A stretch of 64,000 nucleotides of DNA from Azospirillum sp. GTDB taxonomy: Bacteria; Pseudomonadota; Alphaproteobacteria; Azospirillales; Azospirillaceae. The notes under the pieces were generated by a model. The model was not told where the DNA came from. It saw only the letters and a program-made list of their open reading frames with translations, and did no database searches. This document shows, piece after piece, positions 9,901 through 17,825 of the stretch (positions are counted from its first letter, which is position 1; each line of letters begins with the position of its first letter). Made by a program: the position numbers and the translations under genes. The stretch covers positions 124,001 to 188,000 of the forward strand of contig WGNK01000001.1 of NCBI GenBank assembly GCA_016124535.1. Direction: 5' to 3'.

Positions 9901-10034
9901 CCGGAAGCCTGTTCGAGGACGGTATAGGCGACCAGCGAGATGGCCCCCGCAAGGCCCGCCGCCCCGAGCAGAATGACCAGGAACAGGCTCCGCTTCGACA
10001 GGCGCGGTTTGTTCGCGGTGGTGGCGTCGGGCAA
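6915..10034 (-). CDS. Type 1 periplasmic-binding domain / Cys-loop-receptor-like domain / MscS channel fusion
   Basis: The 1039-residue inner-membrane protein has parts in this order. TM anchor 17-40. Type 1 (LivJ/LivK-like) periplasmic-binding domain about 48-430, opening LRLAVVAPLSGPRQALGEAI. A beta-rich domain about 455-575 resembles prokaryotic pentameric ligand-gated channel ectodomains: ANTVELDFRVWFRWRG, PQDVVFANA, and RPYGNQVFGIAFRH at the site of the usual FPFDxQ loop. A linker and five TM helices (about 692-711, 723-743, 757-778, 798-820, 824-856) lead to an MscS cytoplasmic domain containing IERPFQVGDYITIGSTVMGQV. One plus five helices put the MscS part in the cytoplasm, as expected. 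First gene of the exporter operon, 18 bases before the ATPase gene. Each domain is recognisable by eye; a ligand-gated function is inference. Confidence 0.85.
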   Translation of the reverse strand: MPDATTANKPRLSKRSLFLVILLGAAGLAGAISLVAYTVLEQASGQELRLAVVAPLSGPRQALGEAIRQGAELQVEQTNKAGGIAGRPLRLVAFDDGDDPDRAGQAAERAAADGAVGVIGHWSNAAAAAADRVYQARGLPAITTAGADSPAGEAGTGSPPEPWLFRNNFDRRYEIRFLANYVRNVIGEKTLSIIHAADAEHEALADDFDQVLQRFGTKVVYRWGFAPAAADFDQRLAEITADIAGKKLIGAILVLGDPTASARVIAALRAADLRNRVVGPGTLATAAFLRAFEQVWHGKASLAAALNGTLTITPLLFDTAGELAEGFRNAFINRHRVPPDWVAASAFDAARLLVHALDTGTATAAGDALPLAEQRRRIRDRLVRLDSRGESYQGLMGPVAFDARGVSAPTAQAGSFDGADLVAALTQLSAIREENVGSYLDELVAGRALYVNDRFMYKTNVVYAGLKLDKIGALDFAANTVELDFRVWFRWRGPIEPQDVVFANAVQPIQLDHPDRELTAGDLRYRAYHAKGRFFLNYSGVDRPYGNQVFGIAFRHRSLNRNNLMFVSDILGMDLNRGLTLAEQMTQANLIRDVGEAAGDASWFQRLSALLPSSVQNADPLVQAMRQGRVLAGLSGWALDRAWISQETVRRGAEGDPAFVGFGKPQPEFSQLDLGGLLKPDQVRARDLVPPRYFLAIAIFGLVGAILAAVLDFKDRGQFWRMQTLGLRIVAWPLLAIAGGNLALDHALSSFGTGAADAMVLVYNALWWLIPAQLFAISLERFLWVPLEIRAGRKIPNIVRLVAALVVYLFAFFGVVAFVLGQTITSLLATSGLLAMIIGLAIQANIANVFSGIVLNIERPFQVGDYITIGSTVMGQVVDITWRTSRIRHLDGQLVSLANGKVSEAEVHNYSDLGNFFVRLKLYLEPCHDPRLVARLVNEALASFDIFINLSSNYFRPDCQFKGVECVNGVWSAHYRVKFHLEKGNDVNMVTHEVWARVWERFQANGIAWTMPEAGERLPASGRDVLTIDHQKAAMMGAA

Positions 10035-10519
10035 TGGCGGGTCTCGATTGGCCGGTTGAACGGATCGGGTCGTCGTCGGCGCGCCGGCTCAACCGGGGAA
10101 GGGAAGTCGCCTCGGAATGGGCTTGCCGGTGACAGCGCACCGAAGACACCTATCACGAAATCGTCAGAGGACAACAGTCGGGCATCGGAAAAATATGGTC
10201 AGTCGTCGGAGACGGCGAGTCGGCTCAATGCGGTTGATCGTGTGGCCGAAGTCTCGAATTACTGCCAGTATCATCCCGCTCGAATGACGGCAATCAAGAA
10301 AGCATTGTAAGATTGTCGAGAAAAATTTTGAGTTATTTGTTAATTGAAATAAAAAAGCATTCGCCGATAATCTCCGAAAATTCGCTGTAGATAGAGTATC
10401 TCGATATCCCTTAGGTCGAAATGGCTATCAGATTCTACAATTATTGTAGAATTGTCATGCTATGGTATGGGATCAACTTGTCGGGCCTGGCGCGGCGACT
10501 GGCTTCGGATCGTTACCGC
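10035..10519. other. 485-base intergenic region, AT-rich island between adhesin gene and channel/exporter operon
   Basis: This is the only gap over 300 bases in the window. Bases about 10290-10460 are strikingly AT-rich for this genome, with runs such as AAAAATTTTGAG and TTAATTGAAATAAAAAAG. It should hold the terminator of the adhesin gene and the promoter of the downstream channel/exporter operon (both on the minus strand). It also contains the palindrome at 10432-10452. No convincing coding frame or RNA gene was seen. Confidence 0.6.
10432..10452. promoter_or_regulatory. 21-bp near-perfect palindrome, likely operator
   Basis: Arms ATTCTACAAT and ATTGTAGAAT pair perfectly across a single central T. 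It lies 68 bases past the adhesin stop and about 400 bases upstream of the channel-fusion start, inside the AT-rich island. A symmetric, ungapped AT-rich element of this length is what a dimeric repressor or activator would bind. As RNA it could also fold, but with a 1-base centre a hairpin would lose central pairs and there is no T-tract, so an operator is preferred to a terminator. Confidence 0.5.
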
Positions 10520-13500
10520 TCAGGCATGCAAGAGCAGAGCCGCGTGATCGACCGCGTCGGCGGCCTGGCCGCTCCCGTCATGGTGGTCGACGGGACCGGG
10601 CTCTGCGGCTGCGCCGACGTCGACGACCGGGGCATCGCCCGAGAGGGTGGCTGCGGTGGCATCGGGCGCCGCTGCCCCGGCGCCCGACTCGATGTCGCCG
10701 CCGAGCAGCATAGCCTGATAGACCGATCCGGCGGCCAAGTCCGGGCTTGCCGCCGCAGCCGTCCCGGCGGCGCTGACCGTGGCGCTGACCGGAGTGCTCT
10801 GGTTCTGGGCGGTTTGGCCGTCATCGACCCGGAGGGTCAGGGTGCGGGAGGGGGTGCCGGTGTCGGCGGCGTTCTCGCCCGATGCCGGGTCGAGCGTAAC
10901 CGAACGCAGCACGTCCTGGTAGCGCTGGAGGGAGTCGGTGCCGCTCAGGGTCAAGACGCCGGTGTCGCGATCGTAGGCGGTGGTGATGTCGCCGCTGGCG
11001 ACCGCGTCGAGGCGGTCACCGGGGCGGAACGCGTCTGCGGAGATCGCGATCGTTGCCCCGGTCAGGGTAGTACTGTCGATATCGCTCACGCCGATCGTGG
11101 CGATCGCGCCGGCACTGGTCACCACCGGGGCGTCGTTGACCGCCACGACCTGGGTAGTGATCAGTTCGAAGCGGTCGAGGCCGGCGACCTCGGTCAGCAG
11201 ACCGCCGGGCGCGCCGTTCCAGTCCGCGGCGGGTGCGAAGCGGATCATGGCATCGCCGGTGAGCGCCAGCGGTGTGTCCGGGGAGAGGTCGCCGGCAACC
11301 GCAAGCCAGGTGTCGCCGTGATCGAGGCTGTATTGCCAGGATCCCTGATCGTCGGTGGCACTGTTCGAGATCAGGCTGATCCCCCCGGTCACGTCGATCC
11401 CGGCATAGAGGCTGGTGATCGACGAACCCGACGGAGCCGCGGCGTCCTCGGCGGTCGGCGCCAGCGGCGGGTCGGCCAGGGTGGTGTCATATTCGATGAC
11501 AAAGCCCAGACCGTTGAAGCTGAGCGGGAAATCATTCCATTTCCCGGAATTTCTATACATCCCCAAATAATCTTCATTATTAAAATTGTCCGGCTGGCCG
11601 GAAGACCAGTTGGTATAGCTGAAGGTTTCTCCGGTTACCCAGACGAAGCTTCCCTCGGCGGCACTATCGGTGGCACCCAACCAGATGTCGCCCTGGCTGG
11701 CTAAATTCTTGACGAGGGCGTTCTCGCTTGCCGAAGTGATCGTGGACAAATGGCCGGAGACGCCCTTGTAGCTGCTGCCCTCGGCAAACGCCTCGGCGCC
11801 AGACCAATCGATCGCGGTGCCAGCGGTCATCACATAATATTGGTAGTAATGGCCGGACTGGTTGTCAACGTCACTGCTAACCAGGGAAGCTCCATTGGGA
11901 GTGACGAGAATCTTGGCAGTATCGGATGCTGCGGAATATTGATCGCTATCCCCGGTACCGCTGACGCTGACCGTCGTGCCATGGGTGCCGGCGCTTTGAT
12001 CCCAGGCCTGGAAGGTGAGGCCGCCGGTGGTGTTGCCGCTGGTATTGGCGGCGGGCACAAACCGGATCAGGTCGCTGTCGGCAAGCAGCAGGGCGGCGGC
12101 GGACGAGAGTCCGGTCAGGGCGGTCCAGGTGGCGCCGCTGTCGATCGAAAATTGGTAGCTGCCGTTGGTATTGGTCACGGCGGTGACCGCGATGCCGAGA
12201 TGGCTGCTGTCGACATCGCTGACGCTGCCCGCCGAGGCGAGCAACGTCGATACGGTGGTGCCGTGGTTGTCTGCCAAGGCAAGGTTTTCGGCGATCGCGG
12301 TCAGGGTGCGACCGCTGCCGGTCATAACTGGCGCGTCGTTGACCGGCGTGACCGAGACCGTCGATGTGACCTGCAACGCCGCCGTACCGCCGCTGCTGTC
12401 GGTAATCCCGGTCAGGGTGACCACCCGGTCGACCTGGCCGGGGTTATCGTCGGTGTCGCGATAGCTCAGGCCGTCGACCAGGGTGGCGACGGCGCCGGGG
12501 GCGGCGCTTCCGGTAGCGATCGTGACCGTGGCGGTATCGCCGCTGACCGTCACCGCATAGCCATAGCCATGGCCGGCGGTGGTGCCGGTGGCACCGCCGC
12601 CCAGCCCCAGCTCGCTGCCATCGACCGACAGGATTTCGTGGGCGCCGTTCTGCAGGCCGGACACGGTCAGGACCAATTGGGCGATATGCTGCCCCGCAGT
12701 CTTGGTCGCAACCGCGGCATTGCTGAACAGCCCGGTGGCGGCGGCTTGCTCGGTGTAGGCCGGATCCGCCGGGCTTGCGGTAATCGTCAATGCCGGCAGG
12801 TCGGGTGCTGCCGAGGCGGACGAGATCGCCTTCACCGTCAGGGCAAAGCCGCCGTTGCTGCCGAGAAGTCCGGTGCCGTCGGCACCGATCTTATAGGTTG
12901 CCGTCGAACTCGGCGTGAAGTCCAGGCGGGCGTTGTCGCCGCTGCCGCTGTTGTCATCCTGCGCCAGCAGACTATCGCCAGCGCTGTAGACCCGGACCAC
13001 CGGGTCCAGGGCATTCAGGCCGGTACTCTTCAGATCAATCCGATAGGTCACCCCGGCCTGCAGCGTCACCGAATAGGTTTCCTCCACCCCCAGCAAAACG
13101 GTGCCGGTCCGGCTGAGGGTGGCGGCGTCGACCAGGGAGACCGTCGCGGCGGTGCTGAGCGACGCGCTATCGTCGCCGCCCCCGGCGGTGCCGCCATCGT
13201 CCTGGAGCCGTGTCAGGGTGACCGTCCGCGTGCCGGCGCTGCCCGATCCGGCGGTGTCGGTATAGGCCAGGCCCGTGATCAGCGTCGCGGCGTCGGCCGC
13301 GCCGAAGCCGTCGGATTTGCTGATCGTGACCGTGCCGGTCGACCCCGCGACCGCCACCGCGACGGCATAGCCGCCGGCGGTGGTTGCTCCCGACGCGCTG
13401 GTCAAGGAGAAATAGCTGCCATCGATCAGCAGCTTCTCGTTGGCGCCGTCGTGGAGGTTCGAAACCGTCACCGTCAATCCGCTGAAGCGGTCGCCAGCCT

Positions 13501-16500
13501 CGACCGCGGCGGCGGTCGCGGCAGAAAATAGCAGTACCGCCTTCGACGCGCCGCCGTTCAGGATTGCCACCGGGGCGTAGGATTGGGCGGTGAGGGTTGG
13601 TGCGTCGTTGACCTGGGTGACCGTGACCGTGGAGGCGATCATCGGCCCGGCGGTATTGGCGCTGATGCTGCTGTCGACCAGCGAGGTGATCGTCACCGTC
13701 CGGCTGGCCGAGCCGGGATCGTCGTCGGTGTTGCGATAGGTCAGTCCGTCGACCACGGCCTGGATCGCGGCGGCGCTGGCGGTCCCGGTGCTCAGGGTGA
13801 CGGTCGCGGTGGTGCCGCTGACCGTCACCGCATAGCCGTAATGGCCGGTTGCCGTGGTGCCGCTGGTCCCGGCGGCGAGCCCGACGTCGCTGCCATCGAT
13901 CGACAGAATTTCGTGGGCGCCGTTCTTGAGGTTGGATACGGTCAGGGTCAACTGGGACAGGGTCTGGCCGTCATCCACCGTGCTGGCGCTGCTGCCGGCG
14001 AACAGGCTGACGGCGCTCGCCTGTTCGGTGTAGCCGGGATTGGCCGCGGTCGCGGTCAGGGTCGGGGCATCGTTGGCGCCGGTGATGGTCACGGTCAGGA
14101 CGCCGCGGTCGGTCAGGTTGCCATCGGAGACGGTATAGCCGAAGGTTTCGCTGAGGCTGGCGCCGGCGGCCAGCGCCTGGACCGCAGCATTGGCGTCGTC
14201 GACGGTATAGGAAAAGCCGCCGTCGGCGGTGACGGTGAGCGCGCCGTAGGCGCCGGCCAGGGCAGTGCCGACGGTCCCGGCGGCGGCGCCGAAGCTGATC
14301 CCGGCGACGGTGAGCTGCGCGCCGCTATCGACATCGCTGTCGTTGCTCAAAAGGTTGCCGGTGGCGGCACTGCCGGGGCTGCCATTGGCGGTGCCGCCGG
14401 CCTCGGTGGCGCCGGCGGCGTCATCGGTGGCGACCGGGGCATCGTTGGCGCCGGTGATGGTGACGGTCAGGACGCCGCTGTCGGTCAGGTTGCCATCGGA
14501 GACGGTATAGCCGAAGGTTTCGCTGAGGCTGGCGCCGGCCGCCAGCGCCTGGACCGCAGCATTGGCGTCGTCGACGGTATAGGAAAAGCCGCCGTCGGCG
14601 GTGACGGTGAGCGCGCCGTAGGCGCCGGCCAGGGCGGAGCCGACGGTCCCGGCGGTGGCGCCGAAGCTGATCCCGGCGACGGTGAGTGCCGCGCCGCTAT
14701 CGACATCGCTGTCGTTGCTCAAGAGGTTGCCGGTGGCGGCACTGCCTGGGCTGCCATTGGCGGTACCGCCGGCCTCGGTGGCGCCGGCGGCGTCATCGGT
14801 GGCGACCGGGGCATCGTTGGCGCCGGTGATGGTGACGGTCAGCCCGGCTGACGCGCTTTGCAGGCTGTTGGTGATCGTGTAGTCGAAACTTTCGGATGCC
14901 GACTGTCCGCTCGCCAGCGCCTGGACCGCGGTTTTGTCGTCGTCCACGACATAACGGTAGCTGCCGTCGGCTTCGAGCGTCAGCGTGCCATAACGCCCGA
15001 CCCTGGTCAGCGCGCTGACCTGTCCGCTTCCGCTGTCATTGGCGAGGACATTTCCGGTGGCGCTGCGTCCAGGGCTGTCGTTCGCGGTGCCGCCGGCCTC
15101 GACCGCGCTACCGAGGTCGGCCAGCGCGACCAGTACCGAACCGGTCGCGGCCTGGGTTGCCGCCACAACATATTGTGGCAAGGCTTCGGAACCGGCCGGG
15201 GCGGCGCTTGGACCGGGAAGTGGCGGCGGGGTTGGTTCGGTCACCGTCGGCACCGGGGCGGGCACCGGAGCCGGCGTCGAAGGCGGTGCCGGATCGGCCT
15301 CGGGCGGCAGCAGGCTCGGGTTGAGCAGAGCGCTGAACGGTCCCTCGGCCGCCAGCGCCAGGACGATCGGGGTCGGCCCAGAAACGGGCCCGGAAACCGG
15401 CCCGGCGGCCTGTCCAGAAACCGGCGCCTGCACCGGCTCCGGGGCGACCGGCGCTTCGGCAACTTGCTGCGGCGCTGGCGGTTCGGCGGCTGGCGGGGCT
15501 GGCCCGGCGGTGGCGAGGGCGGCGTCGGCTGCCGGTGCCCCCTGGGTTCCGGCGGCGAGCTGCTGGGTTGCGGCCGATCCGGCAGCGCCAGCCTGAGCCA
15601 CGGCGGCGCCCAGGTCCTGGCCACCGGCCAGGGCGGTTTGCAGCGCGGCGGCGAAAGCGGCACCATCGCCCTGGGTGATGGTGCCGAGCGTGGCTGGCAG
15701 GTCGCCGCTGCCGGCCAGCGCCTGGGCCAACGCGGTGGCTGGGGTGTCCGGCGCCTGCGCGGTCGCCGCTTGGGCGGTGGCCGCCGCCGCCTGGCTGGCG
15801 GCGCTGCCCAGCCCGCCCGCCACGGCGCTGCCGCTCGCCAGCGCTTGCATCAGCCCGTCGACGAAGGCTGCGCTCGCCGAAGCGTCGCCCTGTGCGGCCT
15901 GGGCCGCAGCGGCGGCCACCAGTGCGCCGGCACCGTCGCCGCTGGCGAGCGCCGCGGCCAGGGGATCTGCGGAGACCCCGGCGGTTGCCGCCGCGCCGAT
16001 CCGGGCGGCGGCGGCGGCGGTCTGCTGGGCGCTGCTGAGGGCTGCGCCGCTGGCAGCACCCTGGCCCAGCGCGGTGGCCAGGGCGTCGGCGGCGGCACCG
16101 GTAATGCCGGCCGCGTTCAGCGCCTCGGCGACGTTGCCGCCGCTGGCAAGGACGCCGGCCAGCTGATCGGCCAGGGTGGTCGCCACCGTCCCGGCAGTCG
16201 TGGCGCGTGCCGCAGCGTCGGCCGCAGTCAGTCCGGCGGCCAGGGCAGCGGCACCGCCGACGCCGTTGCCCAGAGCGCCCAGGAAGGCATCGACGAAGGC
16301 CGTGGCCTGTGCCGGCGGCATCCCGGCGGTGAGCGTATCGACGGCGCGCGCCGCGGCATCGCCGCCCACAGCCAGCGCCGAGGTTGCGGCATCGGCGGTG
16401 TTTTGGGGAACCGCGCCCGCGCGGTCGGTCTGCTGGGCCGCCTCCGCTGCCGAGATTGCAGCGCGCAAGGCAAGCTCAAGCGAGCCGCCGCCGGCCAGAG

Positions 16501-16915
16501 CCTGCTGCAGCACCGCGCGGGCGATCGCCTCGGCATTGGTGCCGTCGGCGAAATCGCTGACGATGTCAGCCAGGATTTGCCCGCTGGCCGGATCGCCCCT
16601 GGCCAGGGCCTCGGCCAGCGCCTTGATCTGATCTTGCGGCCCTGAGGCGGCATCCCCGCCGGCAGCCGACTCCAGCGACTGGCGCGCGGCGGCGACTGCG
16701 GCGTCGGTCCCGACCCCCTCGCCCAGCGTCGCGACGAAACCGCCGACCGCGGCATGGGCGGCGAGGCGCGCCCGGTCCGGCGCGATGCCGGCCTCCACCA
16801 TCGCCTGTTCGACCGCCTGCTCGGTGGCCTGGATCGCCTCGTCGACCCCGACCCCGGTGGCGAAGCTGTCCAGCAGCGTCGGCGGTGGTGTCCAGGTCGC
16901 TGGGTCGAACGGCAT
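10520..16915 (-). CDS. Giant secreted repeat adhesin with VCBS repeats, PPC domain and C-type lectin domain
   Basis: The 2131-residue protein has no Sec signal. Residues about 10-475 are extremely Ala-rich and built from about a dozen units resembling ALxxALAxG followed by an Ala helix. A Pro-rich linker follows (about 480-560). Then come VCBS repeats (about 580-950, two nearly identical), cadherin-like Ig repeats opening NDAPTLTA, a prepeptidase C-terminal domain (about 1265-1365, ETYSVTLQAGVTYRIDLKS), more Ig repeats, and a C-type lectin domain (about 1680-1815) with WLGATD, GQPDN and KWND motifs. One or two further cadherin-like repeats precede a short C-terminal tail. I see no RTX nonapeptides, so export would rest on the C-terminal tail (AVDHAALLLHA). 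Predicted cargo of the type I system encoded downstream. Confidence 0.87.
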   Translation of the reverse strand: MPFDPATWTPPPTLLDSFATGVGVDEAIQATEQAVEQAMVEAGIAPDRARLAAHAAVGGFVATLGEGVGTDAAVAAARQSLESAAGGDAASGPQDQIKALAEALARGDPASGQILADIVSDFADGTNAEAIARAVLQQALAGGGSLELALRAAISAAEAAQQTDRAGAVPQNTADAATSALAVGGDAAARAVDTLTAGMPPAQATAFVDAFLGALGNGVGGAAALAAGLTAADAAARATTAGTVATTLADQLAGVLASGGNVAEALNAAGITGAAADALATALGQGAASGAALSSAQQTAAAAARIGAAATAGVSADPLAAALASGDGAGALVAAAAAQAAQGDASASAAFVDGLMQALASGSAVAGGLGSAASQAAAATAQAATAQAPDTPATALAQALAGSGDLPATLGTITQGDGAAFAAALQTALAGGQDLGAAVAQAGAAGSAATQQLAAGTQGAPAADAALATAGPAPPAAEPPAPQQVAEAPVAPEPVQAPVSGQAAGPVSGPVSGPTPIVLALAAEGPFSALLNPSLLPPEADPAPPSTPAPVPAPVPTVTEPTPPPLPGPSAAPAGSEALPQYVVAATQAATGSVLVALADLGSAVEAGGTANDSPGRSATGNVLANDSGSGQVSALTRVGRYGTLTLEADGSYRYVVDDDKTAVQALASGQSASESFDYTITNSLQSASAGLTVTITGANDAPVATDDAAGATEAGGTANGSPGSAATGNLLSNDSDVDSGAALTVAGISFGATAGTVGSALAGAYGALTVTADGGFSYTVDDANAAVQALAAGASLSETFGYTVSDGNLTDSGVLTVTITGANDAPVATDDAAGATEAGGTANGSPGSAATGNLLSNDSDVDSGAQLTVAGISFGAAAGTVGTALAGAYGALTVTADGGFSYTVDDANAAVQALAAGASLSETFGYTVSDGNLTDRGVLTVTITGANDAPTLTATAANPGYTEQASAVSLFAGSSASTVDDGQTLSQLTLTVSNLKNGAHEILSIDGSDVGLAAGTSGTTATGHYGYAVTVSGTTATVTLSTGTASAAAIQAVVDGLTYRNTDDDPGSASRTVTITSLVDSSISANTAGPMIASTVTVTQVNDAPTLTAQSYAPVAILNGGASKAVLLFSAATAAAVEAGDRFSGLTVTVSNLHDGANEKLLIDGSYFSLTSASGATTAGGYAVAVAVAGSTGTVTISKSDGFGAADAATLITGLAYTDTAGSGSAGTRTVTLTRLQDDGGTAGGGDDSASLSTAATVSLVDAATLSRTGTVLLGVEETYSVTLQAGVTYRIDLKSTGLNALDPVVRVYSAGDSLLAQDDNSGSGDNARLDFTPSSTATYKIGADGTGLLGSNGGFALTVKAISSASAAPDLPALTITASPADPAYTEQAAATGLFSNAAVATKTAGQHIAQLVLTVSGLQNGAHEILSVDGSELGLGGGATGTTAGHGYGYAVTVSGDTATVTIATGSAAPGAVATLVDGLSYRDTDDNPGQVDRVVTLTGITDSSGGTAALQVTSTVSVTPVNDAPVMTGSGRTLTAIAENLALADNHGTTVSTLLASAGSVSDVDSSHLGIAVTAVTNTNGSYQFSIDSGATWTALTGLSSAAALLLADSDLIRFVPAANTSGNTTGGLTFQAWDQSAGTHGTTVSVSGTGDSDQYSAASDTAKILVTPNGASLVSSDVDNQSGHYYQYYVMTAGTAIDWSGAEAFAEGSSYKGVSGHLSTITSASENALVKNLASQGDIWLGATDSAAEGSFVWVTGETFSYTNWSSGQPDNFNNEDYLGMYRNSGKWNDFPLSFNGLGFVIEYDTTLADPPLAPTAEDAAAPSGSSITSLYAGIDVTGGISLISNSATDDQGSWQYSLDHGDTWLAVAGDLSPDTPLALTGDAMIRFAPAADWNGAPGGLLTEVAGLDRFELITTQVVAVNDAPVVTSAGAIATIGVSDIDSTTLTGATIAISADAFRPGDRLDAVASGDITTAYDRDTGVLTLSGTDSLQRYQDVLRSVTLDPASGENAADTGTPSRTLTLRVDDGQTAQNQSTPVSATVSAAGTAAAASPDLAAGSVYQAMLLGGDIESGAGAAAPDATAATLSGDAPVVDVGAAAEPGPVDHHDGSGQAADAVDHAALLLHA
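14067..14810. repeat. Two nearly identical 372-bp VCBS repeat units
   Basis: The landmark GCATCGTTGGCGCCGGTGAT starts at 14067, 14439 and 14811, an exact 372-base (124-codon) period. Units 14067-14438 and 14439-14810 differ at only a few bases, while the next unit (about 14811-15100) is well diverged. Each encodes one VCBS-type fold beginning NDAPVATDDAAGATEAGG and ending LTVTITGA. The near identity indicates recent duplication or gene conversion within the adhesin gene. Confidence 0.9.
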
Positions 16916-17039
16916 GCGAAGACGCTCCAGATACCGCGCCGATCAGGCCTCAGCGGGGCTGGGGTCATGGCACCACCGGTCGATCAATATCTGACGCTGA
17001 GGTTCGATTTCAAGCCGTCCCCGCGGTCCGGAAAGCCGG

Positions 17040-17825
17040 TCAGCCGTGCAGGGAGGCCCCGCCGTCGACGCAGAGTTCGGCCATGGTGATGTGGCGGGCG
17101 CGATCGGAGGCCAGGAACACCACCGCATCGGCGATATCCTCCGGTTCCGCCAGCCGGCGCAGCGGGATGCCCGGCTTGAAGAGCGCGAGCGAGCCGGCGA
17201 TCACGCCCGCCTCGTCGGTCGGGTCGCGCCACATCGATTGCTGCATCGGGGTGCGGGTCGAACCCGGCGCCACGACATTGCAGCGAATGCCGAAGCCCGC
17301 CAGTTCCAGGCCAAGGCAGCGGGTGAACAGGGTCGCGGCGGCCTTCGAGGCGGCATAGGCCGCCATGCCGTGGCGCGGCACGCCCGCGGCGTTGGAGCCG
17401 ACCGTGACCAGCACGCCGCGTCGGCGCGGCATCATCCGGCGGGCCAAGCTACGCGACAGATTGAACACGCCGGTGGTGTTGACGTCGAAGACCCTCTGCC
17501 AGGCCGCGTCGTCGGTATCGACCACCGTGGTGGTGCTGAGCACGCCGGCGACATTGACCCCGACCTCGATCGCGCCCCAATCATCCTCGATGCCGGCGAC
17601 CGCCGCCGCGACCGCCTCGGCATCGCGGACATCGACCGTCGCAGCCCGGACCCGGGCACCGCCGGCGGTGAGCCGGTCGGCGACCGCCGCCACCCCGGCG
17701 CCATCGATGTCGAGGCCGACGACTGAAGCCCCCTCGGCGGCCAATGCCGCGACCACCGCCGCGCCGATGCCGCGAGCCGCCCCGGTCACCACGGCAAGTT
17801 TGCCCGAAAGACCGGAATCCCTCAT
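17040..17825 (-). CDS. entA: 2,3-dihydro-2,3-dihydroxybenzoate dehydrogenase
   Basis: The 261-residue classical short-chain dehydrogenase has the NAD site TGAARGIGAA at the N-terminus, the catalytic Tyr/Lys in YAASKAA, and the C-terminal DGGASLHG. The context identifies it as EntA/DhbA, which oxidises 2,3-dihydro-DHB to 2,3-dihydroxybenzoate. The start ATG at 17825 overlaps the entF stop (ATGA), so it is the last gene of the biosynthetic operon. A longer upstream frame was rejected because it runs through entF in the wrong frame. By sequence alone it could be any SDR; the operon makes the call. Confidence 0.9.
   Translation of the reverse strand: MRDSGLSGKLAVVTGAARGIGAAVVAALAAEGASVVGLDIDGAGVAAVADRLTAGGARVRAATVDVRDAEAVAAAVAGIEDDWGAIEVGVNVAGVLSTTTVVDTDDAAWQRVFDVNTTGVFNLSRSLARRMMPRRRGVLVTVGSNAAGVPRHGMAAYAASKAAATLFTRCLGLELAGFGIRCNVVAPGSTRTPMQQSMWRDPTDEAGVIAGSLALFKPGIPLRRLAEPEDIADAVVFLASDRARHITMAELCVDGGASLHG

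Noticed and set aside
14067..15100. CRISPR-like repeats in the adhesin gene
   Set aside because: Repeats are contiguous 372-base coding units in frame, with no unique spacers.
10520..16915. LapA-type retention module and LapG cleavage site in the adhesin
   Set aside because: No convincing di-alanine cleavage context near the N-terminus and no lapD/lapG genes nearby; the N-terminus is a different Ala-rich repeat.
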